Below, piece by piece: positions 9,641 to 19,492 of a stretch of DNA of 64,000 nt. Positions within the stretch are counted from its first letter, which is position 1, and each line of letters starts with the position of its first letter. This DNA comes from Rosenbergiella collisarenosi (GTDB lineage Bacteria > Pseudomonadota > Gammaproteobacteria > Enterobacterales > Enterobacteriaceae), in contig NZ_JABBFP010000002.1 in assembly GCF_018494085.1 (NCBI RefSeq), positions 1 through 64,000 of the forward strand. Reading direction: 5' to 3'. The notes below the pieces were generated by a model. The model ran no database searches. It was not told the origin of the DNA and was given only the letters and a program-made list of their open reading frames with translations. Both the position numbers and the translations under genes were made by a program.

Positions 9641-9642
9641 GC

Positions 9643-11988
9643 ATGGATGTAATCAATGATGCTAGGCGCTACCGATTAGCCTCAGGCCTTGAGATAAATA
9701 TAGAGCATGTGCCGCATCTGCAACGCGCTGCCGTGGTGTGGATAGTTCCTGTCGGTAGCCATCAAGAGCCAAAGGAGTGGCCAGGCTTAGCTCACCTCAC
9801 CGAGCATATGGTCTTTGCGGGTGGTCAACAATTTCGTGATCAGCAGCGCCTTATGCCTTGGATTCAGAAGCGAGGAGGGCGAATCAATGCGACGACTCAA
9901 CAGAATTATACCGCTTACTACTTCGACATTGAGCCAGATGAGCTTCAGCAGGGGGTGTTGCGGCTGAACGATATGCTGACCGCGCCGCGTTTTACGTTGG
10001 CAGATCTGCAACGAGAAACCAGAGTCATCGACGAAGAATATCAACTCTATTCTCGCTCACCTCATGCACTAGCTAGCGCAGCGATCCACAGCAAAATCGA
10101 GTACCCGCGCGCTTTTTCTGACTTCCATATCGGTAATGCACGGACCTTTGGCAACGATATGACAAAACTGGCCGAGGCTCTTAAGCATTTTTACGCCGAA
10201 AGCTATGCCCCCGAATGCAGCCAGGTATGGATCGCGGCCCCTCTAAGCTGTCAGCAACAATACGCTAAGATTAGTGAGTGTCTTGCCATGACCGAGGCAT
10301 CGGAAATCTTGCAACCACCGCCTAGTAGTTGGGTGGCGGACGGTGAGCCGATCACTTGGCAAAACTGGCAGGGAGAAATTTGCCTTACCAGACAGCCAGG
10401 TTTGGGTATTTCTCTGGTTGTTGTGACGTGCTCACTGAGTGACTGGCCAATATTGGTAGAGCTTATATCCGATACCGCGCCTGGCTCCCTCAGTCAGATG
10501 ATTAGCCAGCAGCTTGGGCACTTTATCTCTGTACGGGTGGAACGCCATTATCACGATAACCAGCAGATTTTCTTTACCCTATGGTTCGAAGGGGCTGATT
10601 TTTCAGAGAAGGATGCACAACAGAGCCTTAGGATATGGCAGCAGTGGTGGGAGGAGGCCTCACGGCTCTCCGCTGAACATATCAACCATTATGAGGCTTT
10701 AGCACAAGCTGAGGCTCTGCGGTTACCTGCTATGGAGTTTCTTCGCGAGCATGCCTTAGGCTTTATCTTCGCTTCCTCGACTGAAACAGACCTGAGGGCA
10801 AACCGTTTGCAACAGGCTTTTTCCTCGGTAACATGCTACGCATTATTACGAAGCCGACACGACGTCTCAATACAGAACGTCGAATGCCAAGGCTTAGACT
10901 GCCGATTTCGCACCACACAATTGGAGCAGGGGGATCGAGCTGGTAAAGTTTATGCTTTTACCTTCTATCCTCAGCCACGCGCTAGGCCTACGATTATCCC
11001 GGCACTTACAGAAAATCCTCCCCGAGTGCCTCTGCATTACTGTCACGAGCCATCCGGTAGGGTGAAAATAGTATTACGGCCTGCTGCGGGAGCAGCCATT
11101 ACTGATACCGTACGAGAATCCTTGATCCAGGCCCTATCGCCAGTATTTAGCCTAGCGAAACATGCTGCAGGAGAAGTTATTTGGCAGCAAGTTAGGGGTA
11201 ACGATTTACTCTGTATTAGCTTCAAGCACGTGACTGAGCTTAAAGAATGCGTGGCTAACTTGATTAGGTATTGGCCTAAAACGCTCCCACCTAGCACGAT
11301 AGACCGTTATGCTTCATTATCGCTCAGGGAACTGTTACAGAATATGCCAAGCTTGTTGGCCGACGACTTGGATCAGTGGATGGTTTCCTACATAGGCCAT
11401 GCACAGGATGAGGCTGAGGCCTTAGAAACCATGCTGAGTGCCTTACCCCTCAGCTGGCAGACATTCACCGCTGATAGACTCCCTTTACAGCGTACGCTGC
11501 ACTACACAGCCAATGCCCCCGGGTCGGCAACGCTGTTGGCATTTATTCCTTATCCGCTCATCTCGTCGTACTCGAACACGGTTTATCATCGGTTGGCAGG
11601 TTATTACGAGAGCGCTTTCTATCATCAACTACGGGAAGTCGAAGCTGTCGGTTATGCCGTAGCCTGCCGCCAGCGAGTCTATCGTGATCGTTGGGGGCTA
11701 CAAATTATCTTACAGTCCTCACATCTCTCTGCATCGCAACTCTGCGAACGCGTGGTAGTTTTTTTTGAAGAACTAAACGTTTCGGATAAAGCGTTAGCGG
11801 CACCGTTGATACTAGGCGATCAGGGCAGCGGTGATGAGGAGATAGATCGTTACCTAGAGGCTCATTTACCGTTACCCTCTGTTAGTAAACAGAAGGACGA
11901 AATGGATAATTTATCCCCAGAAAAAGCGCATGCCGAACTCATTAGACAGATAAAGGATAAAACGGGTGGCTGGGTTTTTATCGAATAA
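9643..11988 (+). CDS. pqqF: PqqF, M16 family zinc protease
   Basis: A 781-residue pitrilysin-type protease. The inverted zinc motif HLTEH is at residues 51-55, with the downstream glutamates in RETRVIDEEYQ. The C-terminal half is the usual degenerate M16 domain. Known role: release of the cross-linked Glu-Tyr from modified PqqA, together with a partner in some species. The length is close to Klebsiella PqqF. It is the last gene of the operon and is followed by a strong terminator. Confidence 0.93.
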   Translation: MDVINDARRYRLASGLEINIEHVPHLQRAAVVWIVPVGSHQEPKEWPGLAHLTEHMVFAGGQQFRDQQRLMPWIQKRGGRINATTQQNYTAYYFDIEPDELQQGVLRLNDMLTAPRFTLADLQRETRVIDEEYQLYSRSPHALASAAIHSKIEYPRAFSDFHIGNARTFGNDMTKLAEALKHFYAESYAPECSQVWIAAPLSCQQQYAKISECLAMTEASEILQPPPSSWVADGEPITWQNWQGEICLTRQPGLGISLVVVTCSLSDWPILVELISDTAPGSLSQMISQQLGHFISVRVERHYHDNQQIFFTLWFEGADFSEKDAQQSLRIWQQWWEEASRLSAEHINHYEALAQAEALRLPAMEFLREHALGFIFASSTETDLRANRLQQAFSSVTCYALLRSRHDVSIQNVECQGLDCRFRTTQLEQGDRAGKVYAFTFYPQPRARPTIIPALTENPPRVPLHYCHEPSGRVKIVLRPAAGAAITDTVRESLIQALSPVFSLAKHAAGEVIWQQVRGNDLLCISFKHVTELKECVANLIRYWPKTLPPSTIDRYASLSLRELLQNMPSLLADDLDQWMVSYIGHAQDEAEALETMLSALPLSWQTFTADRLPLQRTLHYTANAPGSATLLAFIPYPLISSYSNTVYHRLAGYYESAFYHQLREVEAVGYAVACRQRVYRDRWGLQIILQSSHLSASQLCERVVVFFEELNVSDKALAAPLILGDQGSGDEEIDRYLEAHLPLPSVSKQKDEMDNLSPEKAHAELIRQIKDKTGGWVFIE

Positions 11989-11989
11989 A

Positions 11990-12017
11990 AAAAGCTGCTC
12001 AGAACGAGCAGCTTTTT
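11990..12017. terminator. Bidirectional terminator, pqqF / mltD
   Basis: Perfect 11-bp arms (11990-12000 and 12006-12016) around a five-base loop, with A-tract on the left and T-tract on the right. It lies between the convergent ends of pqqF and mltD and can serve both. Confidence 0.9.
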
Positions 12018-12027
12018 CATCGATAGT

Positions 12028-13404
12028 TTAAGAGTTATTAACGAATAACGTCAGTTTCTTACCTGGTTGCAGCGATTGTTCATCACGCGTCAAACTACCA
12101 TTCCAGCGAAGAACATCTTTGATGTTAACGCCGTGACGCTCTGCGATGCTGGAAAGAGAATCACCTTTGCGAATCTTATAGGTGATGCTGTTTCCATTAT
12201 CAGCCAGTTGTTGCCTGCTGTTTTTACTCTGACCGCCTAGCTCTAAGGTTTGACCAATTCGTACACTTGCCGTACGTAAATTGTTCATTGATTTTAGTGC
12301 TCGGACACTCAATCCGTGTTTTGCTGCTATGGTTGAAAGGGTATCCCCCGATCGCACTTTGTATTGTGAAACAGCACTATTTTCTGCGACGGCTATCGGT
12401 TGAACCGCCTGAATATCATGTGTGGCTAAAGAATCTTTTAACCTAACAACATGAGATTTAGGTACCATCACATACTGCGGGCCACTAGGAGCGGTCGATC
12501 CGCGCTTATAGCCAGCGTTAAAACTTTTCAGCCGTCCCACCGGGATGCCTGTCATTGAGGCGACTTGGGTCAAGTTAATTTGCTTACCAACGTTAACCTT
12601 AGCTAAGGCACGACCGTCGTTTGCTTTAGGTAACTTAATCCCATACTGTTTTGGATTCTTAATCAGCTGGCTTAAGGCCAACATTTTCGGAATATAAACA
12701 GTTGTTTCTTTCGGCAGTGATAAGCTCCAAAAATCGGTCGGCTTACCGCGTGCTCGATTGGCTTTCATCGCATTCAGAACTCGACCCTCACCGCTATTAT
12801 AAGCAGCTACAGTCAGCAACCAATCGCCATGAAACATCTTGTTCAGACGTTGTAGCATGTTAAGTGCCACTGTGGTGGACGCGACTACATCACGTCTTCC
12901 GTCGTACCATTGCGTCTGCTTTAATCCATAATTTCGCCCCGTGCTTGCTACGATTTGCCAAATTCCGGCAGCGTTAGCATTGGATGTTGCATGGGGGTCA
13001 AAAGCACTCTCCACTATAGGTAAAAGTACCAGCTCCATCGGCATTTTACGTTTTTGTATCTGGTCAACAATCCAGTACATATACGGTTCTGCTTGAGCAG
13101 TTACCTCGTGGAGATAACTCTTATCCTTCAAATACTTCAGTTTTTGTTCGCGGATCCGAGGATTATTCGGAACCTTCATCTTCAACTTGTCGCTAATGGT
13201 ATTCCAGAGATCGCTATTTTCTGCGGTTGTATTCCCATCATCCTGCCAATGGGGGGACAACATGCGTTCTCCGAGATTACCATCACTTCCCTGACTCGCT
13301 GAAGACAGACTCTGTGCATGTTGTTCAGGTTCACCAGCATCACTCCCTGATACATGGCAACTGAACAACAAGACTGAGGCGAGAAATATCGCTTTAGTCT
13401 TCAT
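12028..13404 (-). CDS. mltD: Membrane-bound lytic murein transglycosylase D
   Basis: A 458-residue enzyme that cleaves the MurNAc-GlcNAc bond of peptidoglycan to the 1,6-anhydro product. The N-terminus is a lipoprotein-like signal with LFSC around residue 16. The lytic domain has the catalytic Glu in VESAFDPHATS plus AAGIWQI and AAYNSGEGRV. Two clear LysM repeats follow at the C-terminus (YKVRSGDTLSTIA and YKIRKGDSLSSIA). Length and sequence closely follow E. coli MltD. It lies 68 bases after gloB on the same strand, as in E. coli. Confidence 0.97.
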   Translation of the reverse strand: MKTKAIFLASVLLFSCHVSGSDAGEPEQHAQSLSSASQGSDGNLGERMLSPHWQDDGNTTAENSDLWNTISDKLKMKVPNNPRIREQKLKYLKDKSYLHEVTAQAEPYMYWIVDQIQKRKMPMELVLLPIVESAFDPHATSNANAAGIWQIVASTGRNYGLKQTQWYDGRRDVVASTTVALNMLQRLNKMFHGDWLLTVAAYNSGEGRVLNAMKANRARGKPTDFWSLSLPKETTVYIPKMLALSQLIKNPKQYGIKLPKANDGRALAKVNVGKQINLTQVASMTGIPVGRLKSFNAGYKRGSTAPSGPQYVMVPKSHVVRLKDSLATHDIQAVQPIAVAENSAVSQYKVRSGDTLSTIAAKHGLSVRALKSMNNLRTASVRIGQTLELGGQSKNSRQQLADNGNSITYKIRKGDSLSSIAERHGVNIKDVLRWNGSLTRDEQSLQPGKKLTLFVNNS

Positions 13405-13472
13405 ATAAGTTCATTGATTGATTAAAAGACAGGCAATGATACGTGACCATGCTGCCTAACACAACCCTAAAC

Positions 13473-14234
13473 TTATCCCTGGTCTTTTAGGCGGCGCAAC
13501 TCGGCGAAGCGTTGTGCGGGGGTGGTTAATGTCGGATTATCCTCGAACAAGGCTATCACCTCTGGCCTTTCTGTCATCAGAAATAGGTTAATTAGTCGTT
13601 CTGTTTCCAGTGTGGTGGGTAGCGTTATTTGGGCATTTTCTCTCAGTTTTTTTACTTTATTTCGGTATTCATTAATCATCGAATCTTGCGGTAGGGTACG
13701 ATGGGCGAAGTTTAAATTAGAGAGCGTATATTCATGAGCGCAGCATACGAGCGTCTCTTTAGGTAACTGGTTCAGTCGGGTCAATGCCAGGAACATCTGG
13801 TCAGCAGTGCCTTCAAATAACCGACCGCAACCGCCGGAAAATAGCGTATCCCCACAGAATAGGTAAGGTTTAGCGTAATAAACGATATGCCCTAAGGTAT
13901 GACCGGGTGTGGCAATGACTGAAAAGCTGTGGCCAAGAAGTTCGAGACTATCGCCGTCTTCAACGTGTTGAGTCGCCCCTTTTTTCAGCGTCTCTTGCGG
14001 GCCGTAAACCGGTATAGCTGGATAGCGGTCAGTAAGTAACTTAACGCCGCCAGTATGGTCGGCATGGTGGTGCGTAAGTAGGATCGCGTCAAGCTCCCAA
14101 CGATGTTGTGCGATCGCATCTAAAACGGGTTGCGCCTCCCCCGGATCAACAATGATCGCCCGATTGTTGTCATCGATCAAAGCCCAGATATAATTATCGT
14201 CTAATGCGGGCAGGGCTGTTAGTGTTAAGCTCAT
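13473..14234 (-). CDS. gloB: Hydroxyacylglutathione hydrolase (glyoxalase II)
   Basis: A 253-residue metallo-beta-lactamase-fold enzyme that hydrolyses S-lactoylglutathione, the second step of methylglyoxal detoxification. The metal motif is [10 protein letters not shown], with [23 protein letters not shown] and the C-terminal glutathione-binding part. The start at 14234 has an AAGGA site and gives the family length; an ATG at 14282 would add 16 residues and overlap yafS. It is divergent from yafS. Confidence 0.96.
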   Translation of the reverse strand: MSLTLTALPALDDNYIWALIDDNNRAIIVDPGEAQPVLDAIAQHRWELDAILLTHHHADHTGGVKLLTDRYPAIPVYGPQETLKKGATQHVEDGDSLELLGHSFSVIATPGHTLGHIVYYAKPYLFCGDTLFSGGCGRLFEGTADQMFLALTRLNQLPKETLVCCAHEYTLSNLNFAHRTLPQDSMINEYRNKVKKLRENAQITLPTTLETERLINLFLMTERPEVIALFEDNPTLTTPAQRFAELRRLKDQG

Positions 14235-14269
14235 AAGGATTCCTTTGTCATCTAACCAGTGATTACTCA

Positions 14270-14992
14270 ATGAAGATTGCAAAAATCAGACGTTCTCTTT
14301 CTAGCCCTTTGCTATGGTGTTCGTTGCGCTGGGGGCCACAGTTCCAGACGATGATCGGTGATGAGATACAGCCTTGGTTAAGTAAACTCTATGGTTCGCA
14401 CTTCGTTAAGATTGGGCCGCTGAGCCACACTATCGATACTAGTCGCTGTGCCATAAGCCATCAAGTTAGGATCGGTCATGATGCAGGGCAGGTAGACTTG
14501 GTGGGCGATAAAGAAAAATTACCCATAATGAGTAAGTCGATAGATGCTTGCCTTATTACTCATGCATTAGCGTGGAGTACAGATCCTCATCAGGTTTTGA
14601 GGGAGGCTGATCGCATATTAGTCGACGATGGCTGGATAGTGCTCTCAGAGTTTAACCCTTTTAGCTGGCTAGGACTCACTCGCTGGTGGCCAGGCGTATC
14701 GCTGAAGGCGCGTTTCTATTCTAAGAGTCGATTAATCGATTGGCTAAGCTTACTTAATTACGAGATTGTCAGCTATCGGGCTACGCAACTACTCCCTTGG
14801 CGCTCGCAGTCGGGGATATTAACAAGACACTTACCTATGCTTGGTTGCAACCATCTTATTTTGGCGCGTAAGCGGACTTACCCGCTGATCTTTGCGAAGA
14901 AAAGAGCCTCAGCTCAGGGCGCGCGCTTACGCCCTGCCGTCAACGTGAGCCAGCAAATTTGCTCACTTGGCGATCATGAAGCGGATAAATAA
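14270..14992 (+). CDS. yafS: SAM-dependent methyltransferase-like protein YafS
   Basis: 240 residues, the same length as E. coli YafS. The segments [40 protein letters not shown] and [16 protein letters not shown] match the family. The fold is a class I methyltransferase, but the GxGxG motif I is degenerate and the substrate is unknown. It sits between gloB and rnhA as in E. coli, its end overlapping the rnhA end by 19 bases on the opposite strand. Confidence 0.93.
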   Translation: MKIAKIRRSLSSPLLWCSLRWGPQFQTMIGDEIQPWLSKLYGSHFVKIGPLSHTIDTSRCAISHQVRIGHDAGQVDLVGDKEKLPIMSKSIDACLITHALAWSTDPHQVLREADRILVDDGWIVLSEFNPFSWLGLTRWWPGVSLKARFYSKSRLIDWLSLLNYEIVSYRATQLLPWRSQSGILTRHLPMLGCNHLILARKRTYPLIFAKKRASAQGARLRPAVNVSQQICSLGDHEADK

Positions 14993-15441
14993 CCGTTATC
15001 AGGATGAGTGGGGCTGTTTGCAGCCTCGCGGGCTAATTCATCGCAACGCTCATTCTCAGGGTGTCCTGCATGACCTTTGACCCACATCCAGTTGATAGTG
15101 TGGTCTTTCAATGCTAGGTCAAGCCGCTGCCAGAGGTCGACATTTTTTACGGGCTTTTTATCCGTGGTTTTCCAGCCTCGTTTCTTCCAGTTGTGGATCC
15201 ACTGTGTTATTCCCTGACGAACATATTGGCTATCTGTCGTCAGCGTGACATCACAAGGCTGCGATAATGCTTCAAGGGCTACGATGGCCGCGAGTAACTC
15301 CATACGGTTATTGGTGGTAAGCTGATAACCTGCGCTGAATTCCTTTATGTGTTGCCCGTAACGTAAAATCGCGGCGTAACCTCCCGGTCCGGGATTTCCT
15401 AGGCATGAACCATCGGTGAAAACTTCTACCTGTTTACGCAT
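14974..15441 (-). CDS. rnhA: Ribonuclease HI
   Basis: A 155-residue enzyme degrading the RNA strand of RNA-DNA hybrids. The acidic active-site residues are in [14 protein letters not shown] (Asp10), [10 protein letters not shown] (Glu48), [11 protein letters not shown] (Asp70) and the C-terminal [12 protein letters not shown] (Asp134). It is divergent from dnaQ, the two starts being about 50 bases apart, so their promoters must overlap. Confidence 0.98.
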   Translation of the reverse strand: MRKQVEVFTDGSCLGNPGPGGYAAILRYGQHIKEFSAGYQLTTNNRMELLAAIVALEALSQPCDVTLTTDSQYVRQGITQWIHNWKKRGWKTTDKKPVKNVDLWQRLDLALKDHTINWMWVKGHAGHPENERCDELAREAANSPTHPDNGYLSAS

Positions 15442-15491
15442 ATCTGGTAGACTTCCTTGAGTAAAACGGCAAGTTTATCGGAATGAGAGCT

Positions 15492-16220
15492 ATGAGCACA
15501 GTAAAAAACCGTCAGATTGTCCTCGATACTGAAACAACCGGTATGAATATGGTCGGCGTACACTATGAGGGGCACCGCATCATTGAGATCGGTGCGGTGG
15601 AAGTGATCAACCGCCGGCTTACTGGGAATAACTTCCATGTGTACATTAAACCTGACCGCTTAGTCGATCCTGAAGCCTTTGGCGTACATGGGATTGCTGA
15701 TGAATTCTTAAGTGATAAGCCGAGTTTCGTAGATATCGCGGCAGAATTTCTGGACTATATTAAGGGTGCCGAGCTTATCATTCATAATGCGCCGTTCGAT
15801 ATCGGCTTTATGGATTATGAGTTTGATAAACTTAAGCAGGGCATAGGTCATACCCGCGAGTTTTGCAGTATTACAGATAGCCTTCTCATGGCGCGTAAGC
15901 AGTTTCCGGGTAAACGTAATAGCCTTGATGCATTATGCGGACGATTCGACATCGATAACACAAAGCGTACATTACATGGCGCTTTACTCGATGCTGAGAT
16001 TCTTGCCGACGTTTACCTTGCCATGACTGGTGGGCAAACGACGTTGACCTTTAATGCAGAGAATGAACACGCTGCCGATTCAGGCCTTCTTGCTCAACAT
16101 CAATCAGTGAAGACGACCGGTCAGCTACGAGTGATTACCGCCACAGCAGGCGAACAGGCCTTACATGAAGAATATTTGGACCGAATCGAGAAAAAGTCGG
16201 GTCAATGCCTGTGGCGATAA
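15492..16220 (+). CDS. dnaQ: DNA polymerase III epsilon subunit (proofreading exonuclease)
   Basis: A 242-residue 3'-5' exonuclease. Motif I is VLDTETTGMN, followed by AEFLDYIKGAELIIHNAPFD (motif II) and the HGALLDAEILADVY motif III. A QLRVI-type C-terminal region binds the alpha subunit, and a clamp-binding-like stretch is in the linker. The ATG at 15492 matches E. coli DnaQ; an in-frame ATG nine bases earlier has no better ribosome site. Confidence 0.97.
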   Translation: MSTVKNRQIVLDTETTGMNMVGVHYEGHRIIEIGAVEVINRRLTGNNFHVYIKPDRLVDPEAFGVHGIADEFLSDKPSFVDIAAEFLDYIKGAELIIHNAPFDIGFMDYEFDKLKQGIGHTREFCSITDSLLMARKQFPGKRNSLDALCGRFDIDNTKRTLHGALLDAEILADVYLAMTGGQTTLTFNAENEHAADSGLLAQHQSVKTTGQLRVITATAGEQALHEEYLDRIEKKSGQCLWR

Positions 16221-16327
16221 TGCTTTGATCGAAAAAGAAGCAAACGAGTGGTGGCAGGCGTAATATCGGTTGACGATAATCATTAACCTGATTAGTATAC
16301 GCAGCGTTCCCGACGGGGGACAAGCGC

Positions 16328-16404
16328 GGAGCGGTAGTTCAGTTGGTTAGAATACCTGCCTGTCACGCAGGGGGTCGCGGGTTCGAGCCCCGTCCGTTCC
16401 GCCA
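16328..16404 (+). tRNA. aspV: tRNA-Asp (anticodon GTC), second copy
   Basis: A 77-nt tRNA identical in sequence to the copy at 164-240, with encoded CCA. It follows dnaQ at the aspV position of E. coli. Confidence 0.97.
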
Positions 16405-16410
16405 AAATTT

Positions 16411-16444
16411 AAGCCCAAGTTAGCTTGCTAACTTGGGCTTTTTC
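16411..16444 (+). terminator. Rho-independent terminator after tRNA-Asp
   Basis: Perfectly complementary arms 16411-16424 and 16427-16440 (in practice a 12-bp stem with a six-base loop), followed by a T-rich tail. Confidence 0.9.
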
Positions 16445-16736
16445 TTTGTTTTTGTCAGAGAGTAAAAGATTTCTCTGCCAAGCAGGCATTTCTTGTTTTC
16501 ACCTGTCCAAAGGCTCTCTCACCTAACGTATCACTCCCTTGATGTTAAAAGTTGGTGGAAAAGACTTGGATTTCAAGCTTTAAGCTGGAATCGTCTTCTC
16601 TTTTATTATTACCCTCAATATTCGTGTGACCATACTCCCATATCTGTAATACCATTCTACCTTTCGCACAGTATTTATGGACATGATGCTGTGGTTTGCC
16701 GTTGGCGTTGGATATTATTATTAACACAGGAAAACT
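16445..16736 (+). promoter_or_regulatory. btsT upstream region with a CRP-like site
   Basis: A 292-base leader region without a credible gene; an open frame here overlaps the btsT start. TGTGA (16625-16629), six bases, TCCCA (16636-16640) is one base from the CRP consensus, which would fit a carbon-controlled transporter. Direct BtsR sites could not be recognised. An AGGAAAA ribosome site precedes the btsT ATG. Confidence 0.35.
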
Positions 16737-18902
16737 ATGGACAGGAATTTTATAAAAAAACATTTACTCTGGTTGTTGGTCGCCCTTTTGGGGGCTGGAT
16801 GCCTCGGCGTTATTGCGCTTCGTCGCGGGGAGAGCATTAGTGCATTATGGTTAGTGATAGCAGCAGTCTCGGTGTACCTTGTCGCCTATCGCTATTACAG
16901 CCTTTATATCGCGCGTAACGTATTGGGCCTCGATGCAACTCGAGCCACGCCTGCCTTTGTGAATGGCGATGGACTCAATTATGTCCCCACTAACCGTTAT
17001 GTCCTTTTCGGCCACCACTTTGCGGCGATAGCGGGAGCCGGGCCTTTAGTTGGGCCGGTTCTTGCGGCACAGATGGGGTATTTACCGGGCACGCTTTGGC
17101 TATTAGCAGGTGTAGTGGTCGCTGGCGCGGTACAAGACTTTATGGTGCTATTCATCTCGAGTAGACGGAACGGTAACTCTCTTGGAGAGATGGTCAAACA
17201 GGAAATGGGCGCAGTGCCTGGCTTTTTAGCGCTTTTTGGCTGTTTTCTAATAATGATCATTATTCTCGCAGTATTGGCACTCATTGTGGTAAAAGCGCTA
17301 GCTGAGAGTCCATGGGGCGTATTCACGGTATGTTCGACACTACCGATTGCGCTGTTCATGGGGATCTACATGCGTTTCATTCGCCCTGGACGGGTCGGGG
17401 AAATTTCCGTGATTGGCGGGCTTCTACTCTTACTCGCCATCTGGTTAGGAGGCGTAATCGCCCATGACCCGTATTGGGGGCCGGCTTTAACGTTCAAAGA
17501 TACTACGATTACCTGGGCGCTTATTGGTTATGCCTTCATTTCAGCGCTATTACCTGTATGGTTAATCCTTGCGCCGCGTGACTATTTAGCAACGTTTCTT
17601 AAAATCGGGGTGATAGTTGGCTTGGCTATCGGCATTATTATCCTGCATCCACAGCTAAAAATGCCGGCGGTAACGCAGTTTATTAGCGGAAATGGTCCTG
17701 TCTGGAAAGGGGCTATGTTCCCATTCTTATTTATTACCATCGCTTGTGGTGCGGTATCCGGTTTTCATGCGTTAATTTCTAGCGGTACCACGCCCAAACT
17801 ACTCGCTAATGAAACCGATGCGCGTTTCATTGGTTATGGTGCGATGTTGATGGAGTCTTTTGTGGCACTAATGGCGCTAGTTTCTGCAGCCATCATTGAA
17901 CCAGGCCTCTATTTTGCGATGAACACCCCACCTGCCGGTCTAGGTATCACTATGCCAAATCTTCACGAGCTTGGTGGTGATCAGGCTGCATTAATCATGC
18001 AGCAATTACAAATTGCCACTGAACAAGCTGCAGCCAAAGTGAGTAGTTGGGGATTTGTTATTTCGCCCGAAACAATCCAACATACTGCCTCTGCTATCGG
18101 CGAACCCTCAGTATTGAACAGGGCTGGTGGTGCACCTACTCTCGCGGTCGGAATAGCGATGGTTTTCCATACGATTATTCCAGCTATAGACATGGGATTC
18201 TGGTACCACTTTGGAATACTCTTCGAAGCCTTATTTATCTTAACGGCGTTAGACGCGGGGACGCGAGCCGGGCGATTTATGTTGCAAGATCTGCTGGGTA
18301 ATTTTATTCCAAGTTTGAAAAAGACTAACTCGTTACTCGCCGGAATTTTGGGTACGGCAGGGTGTGTCGGCTTATGGGGTTACTTGCTCTATCAAGGGGT
18401 TGTCGATCCACTAGGCGGTGTTAAAAGCTTATGGCCGTTATTTGGGATATCAAACCAGATGCTGGCGGCGGTAGCCTTAGTATTAGTTGCGGTGATTTTA
18501 GCTAAAATGAAGCGCGACCGTTATCTTTGGGTTCCGATTATTCCTGCAGTATGGTTGATGATTTGTACGACTTGGGCCTTAGTGTTAAAACTCTTCAGCG
18601 ATAACCCACAGGCGGAAGGATTTTTCTATATGGCACGTCTCTATCGTCAGAAAATCGCTGAGGGTGCAGGGACTATCTCATCAGAGCAAGTTGCGAATTG
18701 GCAACATATTGTGGTGAATAATTATACCAATGCAGCGCTGAGTATCCTGTTCTTAATCGTTGTTTACGGGATTGTGTTCTATGGCATTAAAGTTTGGTGG
18801 CAAGCAACACGTCAACCTCAGCGTTCTGATCATGAGACGCCTTATGTTGAACTCGACCCTAATGTTGCGAAGAGAACGATGTCATCGGGTTCACACCACT
18901 AA
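16737..18902 (+). CDS. btsT: Pyruvate:H+ symporter BtsT (CstA family)
   Basis: A 721-residue polytopic inner-membrane protein. It follows E. coli BtsT (YjiY) almost without gaps, including YVPTNRYVLFGHHFAAIAG, GAVSGFHALISSGTTPKLL and the terminal TPYVE...HH tail, and is closer to it than to CstA. Known role: pyruvate uptake, in E. coli under the BtsS/BtsR two-component system, whose genes are not in this window. yjiX follows after 11 bases, as in E. coli. The location beside aspV differs from E. coli. Confidence 0.93.
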   Translation: MDRNFIKKHLLWLLVALLGAGCLGVIALRRGESISALWLVIAAVSVYLVAYRYYSLYIARNVLGLDATRATPAFVNGDGLNYVPTNRYVLFGHHFAAIAGAGPLVGPVLAAQMGYLPGTLWLLAGVVVAGAVQDFMVLFISSRRNGNSLGEMVKQEMGAVPGFLALFGCFLIMIIILAVLALIVVKALAESPWGVFTVCSTLPIALFMGIYMRFIRPGRVGEISVIGGLLLLLAIWLGGVIAHDPYWGPALTFKDTTITWALIGYAFISALLPVWLILAPRDYLATFLKIGVIVGLAIGIIILHPQLKMPAVTQFISGNGPVWKGAMFPFLFITIACGAVSGFHALISSGTTPKLLANETDARFIGYGAMLMESFVALMALVSAAIIEPGLYFAMNTPPAGLGITMPNLHELGGDQAALIMQQLQIATEQAAAKVSSWGFVISPETIQHTASAIGEPSVLNRAGGAPTLAVGIAMVFHTIIPAIDMGFWYHFGILFEALFILTALDAGTRAGRFMLQDLLGNFIPSLKKTNSLLAGILGTAGCVGLWGYLLYQGVVDPLGGVKSLWPLFGISNQMLAAVALVLVAVILAKMKRDRYLWVPIIPAVWLMICTTWALVLKLFSDNPQAEGFFYMARLYRQKIAEGAGTISSEQVANWQHIVVNNYTNAALSILFLIVVYGIVFYGIKVWWQATRQPQRSDHETPYVELDPNVAKRTMSSGSHH

Positions 18903-18913
18903 TAGGTAGGTAA

Positions 18914-19123
18914 ATGATGGTATTGCGTCAACTACAACGTATCACTAAACGTTTAGCTCAGGCAGGCAATATGCTGGTCGGGATCCCAGATTACGAGCAT
19001 TATGTTCAGCATATGCAGTTAAAACATCCTGAAAGCCCGGTAATGAGTTACGAAGATTTCTTTCGTGAGCGGCAGCAGGCGAGGTATGCGGGAAAAGGGA
19101 AGGGCGGCATGCGTTGCTGTTAA
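18914..19123 (+). CDS. yjiX: YjiX/YbdD family small protein
   Basis: 69 residues ending in the family's invariant RERQQARY...GKGGMRCC tail. The [12 protein letters not shown] segment matches E. coli YjiX. These small proteins are always encoded after CstA/BtsT-type transporters and are thought to be needed for transporter function, though the mechanism is not settled. It is in one operon with btsT, and a terminator follows directly. Confidence 0.93.
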   Translation: MMVLRQLQRITKRLAQAGNMLVGIPDYEHYVQHMQLKHPESPVMSYEDFFRERQQARYAGKGKGGMRCC

Positions 19124-19124
19124 C

Positions 19125-19154
19125 AAAGAGGAGCCCAAGTGGGCTCCTCTTTTG
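19125..19154. terminator. Terminator after btsT-yjiX
   Basis: Perfect 12-bp arms 19125-19136 and 19141-19152 with an AAGT loop and a TTTT tail. It also lies just past the stop of the convergent small lipoprotein gene and may serve both. Confidence 0.88.
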
Positions 19155-19325
19155 CTAGGATTGTGGCTGACCGACTGGCCCTGACCCGACGGGGCCTCCT
19201 GGGACTGATTGGCCACTTGGTGCTACAGGACGACCATTCTCAAGTGCGTCGCTATTATGGCGTTGGCAACCGGCGAGAGCAGTCATTGCAACGACGACCA
19301 ATAATCCTTTCGAAATCATATTCAT
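19155..19325 (-). CDS. Small lipoprotein (56 residues), function unknown
   Basis: A short gene found by reading the minus strand. MNMISKGLLVVVAMTALAGC is a textbook type II signal peptide with lipobox LAGC and lipid-attachment Cys20. A 36-residue mature part rich in Gly, Pro, Ser and Gln (GGPVGSGPVGQPQS at the end) follows. A GAGG ribosome site lies about ten bases before the ATG. I do not recognise the family. The mature part looks unstructured, like other very small enterobacterial lipoproteins. Confidence 0.75.
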   Translation of the reverse strand: MNMISKGLLVVVAMTALAGCQRHNSDALENGRPVAPSGQSVPGGPVGSGPVGQPQS

Positions 19326-19492
19326 ACTTTGTGACCTCTTCGTATGGGAGAGCAGTAAACGGATATAATAAGCCTAGAAAAGAATCACTAACTCCGCCAG
19401 ATTTATCTGAATAAATTTGATCGCTTATTCAGTCTCCGTCATCAACTACGCTACACTCAGGCTATCCATAAACAATTACTGAGACAAAGAGC

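Noticed and set aside
16493-16840. 115-codon open frame overlapping the btsT start
   Set aside because: It runs through the promoter and into btsT in another frame, has no ribosome site and no recognisable sequence.
19139-19414. 91-codon plus-strand frame after yjiX
   Set aside because: It begins inside the btsT-yjiX terminator and is the antisense of the small lipoprotein gene, whose lipobox and ribosome site are far better evidence.
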